A stretch of 64,000 bases of DNA, from assembly GCF_034424315.1 (NCBI RefSeq), contig NZ_CP139972.1, forward strand, positions 4,092,001 through 4,156,000, read 5' to 3'. Position numbers and translations under genes: made by a program. The stretch comes from Chitinophaga sancti. GTDB lineage: Bacteria; Bacteroidota; Bacteroidia; Chitinophagales; Chitinophagaceae. Below are positions 1 through 8,702 of this stretch, piece after piece. Each line of letters begins with the position of its first letter. Position 1 is the first letter of the stretch. The notes beneath the pieces are model-generated. The model had not been told where the DNA came from. It was given only the letters and a program-made list of their open reading frames with translations, and ran no database searches.

Positions 1-1
1 C

Positions 2-949
2 CTGCTCAAAGGTTTCCGTTTATTAGTCAACACCTATAATGCTGATAATACACCCCGCGATCTGAAAAATTTGTTAGACAGGGCGCATCATTTATTATAT
101 CAAAAAGAATTCAACGACATCATTGCTGCAGATGCAGCAGGCCCCGTATCTTTCATGCAGATCCTGCGTCACGATCATTACATCCGCAGGAAACATCGCA
201 AAACCATTCAGGAATTATTAGACCTCTATAGCAGGCTGGATGCAATGTACGCGATGTCAAAAGCTGTACGTCATTTCAATCTGCAATTCCCCACATTTGA
301 CGATACACCACATCCATATGTAGAGATCAAAGATCTGTATCATCCTATCTTAGCGAAGCCGGTATCTTACAATGTATCCATCACACCACAATCACACTTC
401 ATGTTTTTGACAGGTGCGAATATGGCGGGAAAAACGACATTCATCAAAGCCGTGGGTGTAGCTGTATTCCTGGCGCATATCGGGATGGGTGTTCCCGCTA
501 CAGAGATGAAGTGTAGCTTCTTCAATGGGATATTTAGTAATATCCAGGTGCAGGACAATATTTTTAAAGGGGAATCATTCTTCTTTAATGAAGTGCAGCG
601 TATAAAAAATACGATCATCAAAATTAATGATGGTAGAAAATGGTTGGTGCTGATAGATGAGATGTTCAAAGGAACGAATGTGGAGGATGCAAAGAATTGT
701 TCATTAGCGGTGATCAATGGATTGCTGAAAAGTACAAACTGTTTATTCATCTTATCCACACACCTCTACGAAATTGCAGAGGAGCTGAAAGGTGCGTCAA
801 ATATCAAGTTCAAGTATTTTGAATCACAGGTGCTGGAGGATAATTTATATTTTACTTATCAGTTGAAAGATGGGATAGCAAAGGAGAAGATTGGTTATTT
901 AATATTGAAACGCGAAAAGGTGTTGGATTTGTTGAATGAAATAAAATAA
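2..949 (+). CDS. MutS-related ATPase, 5' truncated by window edge
   Basis: C-terminal part of a MutS-family protein. The reading frame is open from the first bases of the window with no start, so the N-terminus lies outside. Visible are a Walker A motif (TGANMAGKTTF), a Q-loop/ABC-like region rich in FFF, a Walker B motif (LVLIDEMFKGTN) and a following STHLYEIAEEL segment like the H-loop of MutS domain V. Family members bind DNA mismatches or branched DNA and use ATP as dimers; Bacteroidota carry several short MutS-like paralogues, and without the N-terminal domains I cannot say whether this is canonical MutS, MutS2 or one of those. No Smr domain follows, which argues against MutS2. A hairpin terminator lies about 90 bp downstream. 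Confidence 0.85.
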   Translation: MLKGFRLLVNTYNADNTPRDLKNLLDRAHHLLYQKEFNDIIAADAAGPVSFMQILRHDHYIRRKHRKTIQELLDLYSRLDAMYAMSKAVRHFNLQFPTFDDTPHPYVEIKDLYHPILAKPVSYNVSITPQSHFMFLTGANMAGKTTFIKAVGVAVFLAHIGMGVPATEMKCSFFNGIFSNIQVQDNIFKGESFFFNEVQRIKNTIIKINDGRKWLVLIDEMFKGTNVEDAKNCSLAVINGLLKSTNCLFILSTHLYEIAEELKGASNIKFKYFESQVLEDNLYFTYQLKDGIAKEKIGYLILKREKVLDLLNEIK

Positions 950-1033
950 CAGCTTATAATACCGGGAACAGATTTCAAGACTGAAAAAAGATGAACTGGC
1001 TCCCTACAGAAAAATTAACCGGCTACTCACTTA

Positions 1034-1074
1034 TAAAAAAAATCTCATCTGCTCAGGGTAGATGAGATTTTTTC
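1034..1074 (+). terminator. Intrinsic terminator after the MutS-like gene
   Basis: Inverted repeat AAATCTCATCT (1040-1050) / AGATGAGATTT (1060-1070) with a 9-nt loop, flanked by A-rich sequence on the left and a T run on the right. It separates the MutS-like gene from the next gene. Confidence 0.75.
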
Positions 1075-1103
1075 ATTATATTCAATAACAAACTATTTCA
1101 TCC

Positions 1104-2636
1104 ATGATTGTTAAAACCTATGGTAGTGCGCTGCAAAGCGTCAGTGCCATTTCCATTGTTATAGAAGTGAATGTATCGCCTAAAGGCACCCGTTTTTCAA
1201 TCGTAGGTTTACCTGGCAGTTCAGTCAAAGAAAGTGAAGACCGCATCGAATCTGCCATTCACAACATCGGCTATTTCTTCCCCCGTTTCAGAACGATCGT
1301 CAACATGGCCCCTGCGAATATTCGCAAGGAAGGTGCTGCTTATGATCTGCCAATTGCAATCGGCTTATTAGCCGCCTCCGAACAAATCCAACCTGACAAT
1401 CTCAAATATTATACCCTCATGGGAGAGCTTTCTTTAGATGGCACCTTACTTCCAATAAAGGGAGCGCTCCCCATGACAGTACAAGCTAAAAAAGACGGTT
1501 TCAAGGGGATAATTCTCCCCCTCCAAAATGCCAAAGAAGCCGCCATGGTCGAAGGCATCAAAGTATTCGGTGCCACACAATTACAAGAGGTCATCGATTT
1601 CTATGAAAATCCTGAAGTATTACAACCCACCAACTCCGATGTTATCAACATCTTCTCTCAACAAAGCCAAAACGACCTTGACTTCAGCGAAGTAAAAGGC
1701 CAGTACTTCGTCAAACGCGGCCTCGAAATCGCCGCGGCCGGTGGGCACAACATTTTACTCATCGGCCCTCCCGGAGCCGGCAAAACAATGCTTGCAAAAC
1801 GATTCCCCACCATCCTCCCTCCTATGACCCTGCCGGAAGCTTTAGAAACTACAAAGATCTATTCCGTAGCCGGCAAACTTGACTGTGATTTAATCACTAA
1901 ACGCCCCTTCCGCTCACCACATCACACCATCAGTAACACCGCCTTAGTCGGTGGCGGCATCAATCCCCAACCCGGAGAAATCTCCCTCGCCCACAACGGC
2001 GTCTTATTCCTCGATGAGCTCCCCGAATTCCAACGCGCCGTCTTAGAAGTTATGCGCCAACCCATCGAAGAAAGAAAAGTCACCATCTCACGAGCCAACT
2101 ACACCACCGACTTTCCCGCTGGTTTCATGCTCATTGCTAGCATGAACCCCTGCCCCTGTGGTTATTTCAATCACCCCGAGCGCTCCTGCTCCTGCGGCCC
2201 TGGCATGGTACAACGTTACATGCGCAAAATCTCTGGCCCACTCATGGACAGGATCGATCTCCACATAGAAGTCACCCCGGTTTCCCACCACGAATTAACC
2301 AGCTCATCCACCGCCGAATCCAGTAATAAAATAAGAGAAAGAGTCATCGCCGCCCGAAACATCCAAAAGCAAAGATTCACCCGGCACAAAGGGATTTACA
2401 ACAATGCACAAATGCATTCATCATTATTAAAAAAAGTATCACAACTCGATACCGACTGCGCAGACCTGCTCAAAAAAGCCATGCAAACATTACACCTTTC
2501 CGCACGCGCATACGATCGTATTTTAAAAGTCTCCCGCACGATCGCAGACCTTGCAAAAAGTGAGCATATCCAGTCAGATCATATCGCAGAAGCGATACAA
2601 TTTCGTTGCCTGGACCGGGAGAATTATTGGGTATAA
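1104..2636 (+). CDS. comM: YifB/ComM family Mg-chelatase-like AAA ATPase
   Basis: Full-length member (510 aa) of the YifB/ComM family. The N-terminal ChlI-like domain begins MIVKTYGSALQSVSA and contains the family signature GLPGSSVKESEDRIESA; the central AAA module has Walker A (GPPGAGKTMLAKR, about residue 221) and Walker B (VLFLDELPEF). A cysteine cluster (NPCPCGYFN...CSCGP) typical of the family follows, then the C-terminal Mg-chelatase lid with YDRILKVSRTIADL. In transformable bacteria ComM is a hexameric helicase that promotes branch migration during recombination of incoming DNA; in other species its role is unclear. The ATG at 1104 fits the conserved N-terminus of the family. It appears monocistronic, with a terminator before it and an opposing gene after it. 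Confidence 0.95.
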   Translation: MIVKTYGSALQSVSAISIVIEVNVSPKGTRFSIVGLPGSSVKESEDRIESAIHNIGYFFPRFRTIVNMAPANIRKEGAAYDLPIAIGLLAASEQIQPDNLKYYTLMGELSLDGTLLPIKGALPMTVQAKKDGFKGIILPLQNAKEAAMVEGIKVFGATQLQEVIDFYENPEVLQPTNSDVINIFSQQSQNDLDFSEVKGQYFVKRGLEIAAAGGHNILLIGPPGAGKTMLAKRFPTILPPMTLPEALETTKIYSVAGKLDCDLITKRPFRSPHHTISNTALVGGGINPQPGEISLAHNGVLFLDELPEFQRAVLEVMRQPIEERKVTISRANYTTDFPAGFMLIASMNPCPCGYFNHPERSCSCGPGMVQRYMRKISGPLMDRIDLHIEVTPVSHHELTSSSTAESSNKIRERVIAARNIQKQRFTRHKGIYNNAQMHSSLLKKVSQLDTDCADLLKKAMQTLHLSARAYDRILKVSRTIADLAKSEHIQSDHIAEAIQFRCLDRENYWV

Positions 2637-2673
2637 GCGAAGACCAATTTCCTACACAATTAATGAGAACCTT

Positions 2674-3069
2674 TCACTTAGACGTGTTAACTTTATAACG
2701 TGATAAATCATTCGCTATTTCCGATAGCTCCCTCACTTCGTCATTAAAAGCCGCCAGATGAGTACTAAGGTCATTACTCAATTCCAACTTTTCAATCAAA
2801 GCATTAATACTTTTGGTCAAATTGAAAACCGGGAAAATTTTAGCTAAAAGATTTTGTGCTTTTTCTACAGTATAACTATTGAAGTGCTGCTCAATATCAT
2901 CAACCACTTTCCTGATAAGGAACGTGTTTTCAGATAAGCCGTTCCTGATATCTAAAATCAGATCTAGATGCTCATCAGAACCTTTCGTTATTGAACGTTC
3001 TGTATTTTCAATAGATGAGACAGTAATCTCAATCATTTTTATATCATCTTCACATGCAGGATATGACAT
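2674..3069 (-). CDS. Hypothetical protein, predicted alpha-helical
   Basis: 131-aa protein that I do not recognise. It starts at the ATG reading MSYPACEDD; the frame is open nine codons further to a TTG, but that is a weaker start. There is no signal peptide or membrane segment. The sequence is rich in Leu, Glu, Asp, Ser and Asn with heptad-like spacing (for example LIEKLELSNDLSTHLAAFNDEV), suggesting a helical bundle or coiled coil. It is convergent with the ComM-like gene (stops 38 bp apart) and stands alone. No function can be assigned. Confidence 0.6.
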   Translation of the reverse strand: MSYPACEDDIKMIEITVSSIENTERSITKGSDEHLDLILDIRNGLSENTFLIRKVVDDIEQHFNSYTVEKAQNLLAKIFPVFNLTKSINALIEKLELSNDLSTHLAAFNDEVRELSEIANDLSRYKVNTSK

Positions 3070-3781
3070 ATAATACCAATTAGGAGGTAACAACAAAATA
3101 AGGTTACTTAAACCTATTTCAAATATACCCTTAGATCCCTAAGCTTCAAAATTTTGGTCATTAGCTGAAATAAACCGATTAAAAACCTGGTAACTATTTA
3201 TTCACTTTAAGTTTAAAATTGTTCCTTCAACGTGTAACAATGAAAATGAATAATTACCCGCCGAAAATATGATGTTAAAATGAGTTCTCAAAAATCCTAA
3301 AATAACTTCACGCATTAACATCAACAACTAAAACCCACATCAATTTCCCCCATAAAATGCCATCGACAATAATAAGTGTTCCGCAGACATTTACGCACCT
3401 CCTACACATACCCCAACCCCCAAAATCATTTTTTCCAAAAAAAAACACAAAATTTAAATAATCTCACTATCTTCAAACTGAATTCCATAGTTATTAGGAA
3501 GATATACAGAACAGTTAAAACAACCAATCGACAGTGGACGAAGCGGGGAAACGCCTGAAACAACCGCAAAAAACAAAGAAATGGTTTAGAGCACAAAGCT
3601 GAAGAATTCCAGTTAAGAGGGACGAATTCCTTTAATAATTATCAACAAAAAATGTGGATTTACACTGGCTAGTATCTCATGATACCATCCAGCATTGCCT
3701 GATATACGCACGTATCTGGCCAAACCAAAACTAAAGCAAGCGCACAAAACAACTATTTATAAACCTAAACACGGAAAAACT
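3070..3781. other. Long intergenic region upstream of susC; no convincing gene
   Basis: About 710 bp of AT-rich sequence between two diverging genes. The 60-codon frame at 3376-3558 has low-complexity, basic content and no start context, so I do not call it. Small dyads are present near the susC start (GTATC-TCAT-GATAC at about 3672-3685) and could lie in a long 5' leader. I see no clear TAnnTTTG promoter. Long leaders are common before susC-like genes. Confidence 0.4.
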
Positions 3782-6700
3782 ATGAAGCTGCCTGCTATTC
3801 GCAGAAATTGCAATCGATTGCAGTTTAGAACAGGAACCACAATAAGAATGGTATCATTCTTATTGCTGACCGCCGGGATTCAGTTCCAGGCCAGCGCATC
3901 TCCCCTCCCATCCACTCCAGGGAGCATAAATGCCAATGACCACTTCGGCCCGCCCGTAAAAGGTAAGGTTACCTCAGCTAACGGTGAAGCAATGATCGGT
4001 GTAACCATTGTAGTAAAAGCTACTAAAAAAGGAACTTCCACAAACGAAAAAGGAGAATTCACTATCAACGCTTCCCCGGACGATATCCTCGTAATCACTT
4101 ACGTCGGCTACGAAACCAAAGAAGTTAAAGTAGGTAACAATACTACCCTTAACATTGTTCTCAATTCCGGCGCTACACAACTGAACGATGTCGCCATCGT
4201 AGGTTATGGTAAACAAAAAAGAGCCGCCCTCACCTCCGCTATCACCTCCGTGAAGCCAGGTGACCTCAATAGAGGCGCTATTACCGACCTCGGACAACTC
4301 CTGCAGGGTAAAGTGCCAGGCCTTAATATTACCGCCAGCGGTGACCCCAATAAGCCCGCTGCCGTGATCCTCCGTGGTGCCTCCACCCTCAACTCTTCCC
4401 AGACCCCATTCTATGTAATAGATGGTGTGCCTGGCATGGATATCTCCATGATTGCGCCCGATGATATCACCAACATCGAAGTACTGAAAGATGCCGCCGC
4501 TACCGCCATCTACGGTAACAGAGCATCCGCAGGCGTCATCATTGTGACCACACGAAAAGGAAAAGCAGGCAACCTCACCGTAAGCTACAATACATACGTA
4601 GGCGCAGAGAAAATCTCTAAAAACCTCGACGTGATGAACGCCGATGAACTCCGCTCCTTCCTGACCAAAAACGGCTCTGGCTTCACACCTAACGATGACC
4701 TGGGTGCCCATACCGACTGGCAGAAAGAAATCGAAAGATCTACCGCCATTTCACAAAACCATAATATCGCTTTCAGTGGCGGTACCGATCACAGCAACTA
4801 CATCGCGACCCTTAACTATGCCAAAAAAGAAGGTATTATCCAGAAAACCTCTCTGGAACGTATGATCGCCAGACTCGCAGTTGAACAGTACGCACTGAAC
4901 GATAATGTGAAATTCGGACTGAATATCACCAACTCTATCAGCAATGCAATGGATGTTCCTTACAGAAACACCATCCTCCTGCAATCCGCTATCTACCTCC
5001 CCGTTTCTCCCGTTAAGAAAGCAGATGGTACCTACTTCGAAAACTTCCAGTACAGCAACTACTACAATCCCGTTGCCATGCTGAACAACAGCTCCCTGGA
5101 AACGAAGAATAATAACTTCTCTGCCAACTTTACGACTAACGTAAAACTGCCTTTCGGCTTCTCATATGACCTCAGCGTGGCTTACATAAATGTTTCCGCA
5201 CTCTCCGGTCAATATCTCTCCAAGTACTACACCAATAAATATAATGGTATGTACAACAACCCTGATCCAGGCACCGGCGGTCACCTACAGCAAACCTTCG
5301 GTACCAACGGACAGGCCACCAGGTCTTCTTATACCAACACCTATAAGATTCTGGAAAGCTACCTCTCCTGGAACAGGCATTTTGGCGGCCATAACATCAA
5401 CGCTGTTGCAGGTTATTCCTGGCAGAGCAATGTCATTGGTGATGGCTTCTCTACCACGACCTACAACTTCGCCGTTGACAACACCGGCTTCCGCAACCTG
5501 GCGCTGAGTAACCCTTACGCCTATTCTACACACATCAACCTCGGCTCCGATGGCGTATACCAGGAAACAAGACTGATCTCCGACTTCGCACGTGTGAACT
5601 ACGATTACAAAGAGAAATATTTATTACAGGGATCTATCCGTCACGATGGTAGCTCCGTATTTGGTGATAACAACAGATGGGGCTACTTCCCTTCCGTAGG
5701 TATCGGCTGGCGCATCATCCAGGAACCATTCATGAAAAACCAGCACGCATTTGATGACCTGAAATTCAGAGCCAGCTACGGTGTTACCGGTAACTCAAGT
5801 GGTTTCAGCGCATTCTCTGCACAATACATTATCGGTAGCAATGGTACCTTCCTGTATAACGGCCAGCAACTCGGTGCCTTCGGTCCTACACAGGCACAAA
5901 ACGCCGACCTGCAATGGGAAAAAACAGCCACTACCAACATCGGCCTTGACTTCGCCATCCTGAAAAGCAGGTTATCAGGTTCACTGGAAGTGTATAACAA
6001 AAACACCACCGGCATGATTTATACCTACGCTGTAAACCCAGCTCTCGTGCCTACAGGCTCTATTGTTGCAAATGGTGGCAGTATGAATAACAAGGGTATT
6101 GAATTAAGCCTGTCCGGTTTGATCGTAGATCACCACGACTTTAGCTGGACCTCTAACCTGAACCTCGCTACGAACAAAAACAGGATCACAAGCCTGAAAA
6201 ATCCACTGTTCTCCGGTGGTGACTCAGTAGCTGTCGCATATCCGGAAGGTGCTTCCCAATCAGGTGTGAGCCTGCAATTGCTGAAAACAGGTATGCCACT
6301 GGGTCAGTTCTTTACCCTGCAATATGCTGGTAAAAATACCGATGGCATTTCTCAGTTCCAGAAAAGAGATGGTACCACTACTATCACTCCCGTGAATGGT
6401 ACCGATTATCACTACCTGGGTAGCGCACAGCCAAAACTGATCTATGGTTGGGCCAACACTTTCAAATACAAACACTGGGATCTGAACATATTCGTAAGAG
6501 GCGTGTATGGCAACAAAATATTCAACGCCACCAGGGCCGACCTGTTCCGACCTGCTACCGCACAATATGCTAACATCCTGGCTGATGCTAAAGATGAACC
6601 TACCTCTGATGCAAACGCTTACAAATACTCTTCCCGCTACATTGAATCAGGTAGCTACCTGAGATTCGATAACGCAACACTGGCTTATACTTTCGGAAAT

Positions 6701-6880
6701 GTCAATCCCTCCATCAAAAAACTGAGATTGTACGTTTCCTGCAATAACCTCTTCGTCATTACTAAATATAAAGGGGTAGATCCCGAAGTGAATCAGGGAG
6801 GCATCGCACCTGGCGTAGATTATAACAACTTCTACCCAAAAACACGCACCTTCCTTATCGGCGCAAACCTGTCCCTCTAA
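3782..6880 (+). CDS. SusC/RagA TonB-linked outer-membrane protein
   Basis: 1032-aa TonB-dependent transporter of the SusC family, which imports oligosaccharides or other large ligands with its SusD partner. I choose the ATG at 3782 because it gives a signal peptide with a long basic n-region followed by MVSFLLLTAG; the frame extends 29 codons further upstream but that part looks non-coding. After the signal come a CarboxypepD_reg-like domain (KGKVTSANGEAMIGVTI... ILVITYVGYETKEV), the SusC plug signature (AIVGYGKQKRAALTSAI, where most have VVVGYGTQKK) and a beta-barrel ending in ...FLIGANLSL. susD follows 27 bp later. No enzyme, sigma/anti-sigma pair or HTCS is adjacent, so the substrate is unknown. 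Confidence 0.95.
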   Translation: MKLPAIRRNCNRLQFRTGTTIRMVSFLLLTAGIQFQASASPLPSTPGSINANDHFGPPVKGKVTSANGEAMIGVTIVVKATKKGTSTNEKGEFTINASPDDILVITYVGYETKEVKVGNNTTLNIVLNSGATQLNDVAIVGYGKQKRAALTSAITSVKPGDLNRGAITDLGQLLQGKVPGLNITASGDPNKPAAVILRGASTLNSSQTPFYVIDGVPGMDISMIAPDDITNIEVLKDAAATAIYGNRASAGVIIVTTRKGKAGNLTVSYNTYVGAEKISKNLDVMNADELRSFLTKNGSGFTPNDDLGAHTDWQKEIERSTAISQNHNIAFSGGTDHSNYIATLNYAKKEGIIQKTSLERMIARLAVEQYALNDNVKFGLNITNSISNAMDVPYRNTILLQSAIYLPVSPVKKADGTYFENFQYSNYYNPVAMLNNSSLETKNNNFSANFTTNVKLPFGFSYDLSVAYINVSALSGQYLSKYYTNKYNGMYNNPDPGTGGHLQQTFGTNGQATRSSYTNTYKILESYLSWNRHFGGHNINAVAGYSWQSNVIGDGFSTTTYNFAVDNTGFRNLALSNPYAYSTHINLGSDGVYQETRLISDFARVNYDYKEKYLLQGSIRHDGSSVFGDNNRWGYFPSVGIGWRIIQEPFMKNQHAFDDLKFRASYGVTGNSSGFSAFSAQYIIGSNGTFLYNGQQLGAFGPTQAQNADLQWEKTATTNIGLDFAILKSRLSGSLEVYNKNTTGMIYTYAVNPALVPTGSIVANGGSMNNKGIELSLSGLIVDHHDFSWTSNLNLATNKNRITSLKNPLFSGGDSVAVAYPEGASQSGVSLQLLKTGMPLGQFFTLQYAGKNTDGISQFQKRDGTTTITPVNGTDYHYLGSAQPKLIYGWANTFKYKHWDLNIFVRGVYGNKIFNATRADLFRPATAQYANILADAKDEPTSDANAYKYSSRYIESGSYLRFDNATLAYTFGNVNPSIKKLRLYVSCNNLFVITKYKGVDPEVNQGGIAPGVDYNNFYPKTRTFLIGANLSL

Positions 6881-6907
6881 TATTTATCATCTTAACAAAC
6901 GAGAAGT

Positions 6908-8545
6908 ATGAAACGCTCAATCATAAAATATTTTCTTTCTTCAGTACTGGTGGCTGCAAGCTTTGCCTGTCATAAGTTAGAAGTACCCATCACTACGGAA
7001 CTAACTACAGATACTTATCCGCAGGATTCTGCTTCTTTCATCACCGCATCCGGTCCTGTGTACGTTGTACTGAGAGGTAACTACGGTGGTGTAGAATGGT
7101 TCATGCAGCAATCACTAAGTACGGATGAATCCATCATGCCTGCACGTGGTGGTAACTGGTACGATGGTGCACAAAACCTGCAAATGCACTACCACACCTG
7201 GACCAGGGATAATGGTTATGTAAATGGTAACTGGTACTGGCTCTCTACCATCATTGGTGTATCTAATCAAACCCTCGATATCCTTGGTAAAACTGAAACT
7301 GATGGCGCTACAAAAAGCAGGCATCTTGCTGAGATCAAAATGGTCCGTGCGCTGGCATACTACTGGATGATGGATAACTACGGTCGTGTGCCACTGGATA
7401 CTGTAGCGGGTGATTATACCCCACATGAAAACGTAGATCGTAGCGTTACTTTCAACTGGCTTGAAAGAGAAATCACCGCCGCACTGCCTTATCTGAGCAG
7501 AGCTACCGGTTCTTCTACCTACGGCAGAGCTAATAAATTCATGGCGTTTTCATTGCTGGCAAAATTATACCTGAATGCTGAATACTATACCGGCACTCAA
7601 CGTTACAATGATTGTATCACCGCGTGTGACAGTGTGATCAATTCCAACATGTACTCGCTGGCGACCATGGGTAGCTACCTCGATATGTTCAAGTACAACA
7701 ACGGTCCCTCTACACCTGAATTTATCTTTGCTGTTCCTTACGATCCTAACTTCAGCAATAGCTGGCCTTTCAGAAGTGTCAATAACTACAGCCGTTACGA
7801 TGTTCCCCGTTCTATGGGTAACGTAGCTACCAATGCAGGTTTCAACTACTTCAGCATTCCATTCGTACCGGGTGCACCAAGAAGTACCATCCCTTCTTTC
7901 TACGCTTACTTCTACGATGAAAATGATGTACGTAACGGTCAGTGGCTGCATGGTAAACAATACAAAAAAGATGGTACACCTATCACTATCACGACCACTT
8001 ATGCAGGTTATGATGCCATTACCTATGCAGGTAACACCAGTCCTTACACCTACCAGTTAGACATCACACCAGATGTTGTACTGAGACAAAGTACGGCCCT
8101 GTTCGATTGCGGTAATGACGAAGTAGCATGGAACATGGGTTATCGTAACATCAAGTTCTATCCTGATCCAACTTCTGCAAACCGTAACCAGAATAATGAT
8201 GTGCCTGTATTCAGATATGCAGATATCCTGATGATGAAAGCTGAAGCTATACTGCGTGGTGGTAGCGCCACCAATGGTGCATCAGCACTGAGCCTGGTAA
8301 ACCAGATCAGGGCACAGCGTACTACCAGCACCGGATGGACTAATATCACTTTAGACTCTGTTTACAACGAAAGAAGCAGGGAGTTTGCCATGGAATGCTG
8401 GCATAGAAATGATATGATCCGCTTTGGTAAGTTTGAAAATGCATGGGGGTTCAAAACAGATAATGATATCAATCACCGTGTATTCCCTATTCCAACTAAT
8501 GCGATAAAATTAAATCCGAATCTGACACAGAATCCGGGTTATTAA
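6908..8545 (+). CDS. SusD/RagB family surface lipoprotein
   Basis: 545-aa SusD homologue, the surface glycan-binding lid of the upstream SusC channel. The lipobox is SFAC with the acylated cysteine at residue 21. The C-terminal SusD/RagB region is recognisable from FRYADILMMKAEAILRGG, the MECWHRNDMIRFGKFE block and the family ending PIPTNAIKLNPNLTQNPGY. It lies 27 bp downstream of susC in one operon and is followed at once by a strong hairpin, so the operon probably contains only these two genes. Confidence 0.95.
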   Translation: MKRSIIKYFLSSVLVAASFACHKLEVPITTELTTDTYPQDSASFITASGPVYVVLRGNYGGVEWFMQQSLSTDESIMPARGGNWYDGAQNLQMHYHTWTRDNGYVNGNWYWLSTIIGVSNQTLDILGKTETDGATKSRHLAEIKMVRALAYYWMMDNYGRVPLDTVAGDYTPHENVDRSVTFNWLEREITAALPYLSRATGSSTYGRANKFMAFSLLAKLYLNAEYYTGTQRYNDCITACDSVINSNMYSLATMGSYLDMFKYNNGPSTPEFIFAVPYDPNFSNSWPFRSVNNYSRYDVPRSMGNVATNAGFNYFSIPFVPGAPRSTIPSFYAYFYDENDVRNGQWLHGKQYKKDGTPITITTTYAGYDAITYAGNTSPYTYQLDITPDVVLRQSTALFDCGNDEVAWNMGYRNIKFYPDPTSANRNQNNDVPVFRYADILMMKAEAILRGGSATNGASALSLVNQIRAQRTTSTGWTNITLDSVYNERSREFAMECWHRNDMIRFGKFENAWGFKTDNDINHRVFPIPTNAIKLNPNLTQNPGY

Positions 8546-8564
8546 TAATGGTTCTTATCAATTA

Positions 8565-8683
8565 AAAACGAGGCTGTATCATAGTCCGATACAGCCTCGT
8601 TTTATTCGTATCCCTGATGGAGTCGGATACCCGTTTAAGCAATTCTCAGCCGTTATTTTTATTTATGAGCCAAGCTCGTTTTT
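8565..8683. repeat. Dispersed palindromic element, copy A (right half), acting as terminator
   Basis: The core is a perfect hairpin with arms AACGAGGCTGTATC (8567-8580) and its complement (8588-8601), then a T run, so it should terminate the susCD transcript. The about 80 bp that follow (cgtatccctgatggagtcgg... to tttatgagcc) closely match sequences at about 26870-26935 and 28365-28432. Copy A lacks the left half found in those two copies. Compared with copy C, a C-G pair near the base of the stem is replaced by G-C on both arms. Confidence 0.8.
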
Positions 8684-8702
8684 TTCATTATATAAGCTGT
8701 CT

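Noticed and set aside
3376..3558. 60-codon plus-strand frame upstream of the first susC
   Set aside because: Basic, low-complexity peptide with no start context; it lies in a leader-like AT-rich region.
3974..4711. 245-codon minus-strand frame inside the first susC
   Set aside because: Shadow of the SusC coding strand with GC-skewed composition; the plus frame is clearly the gene.
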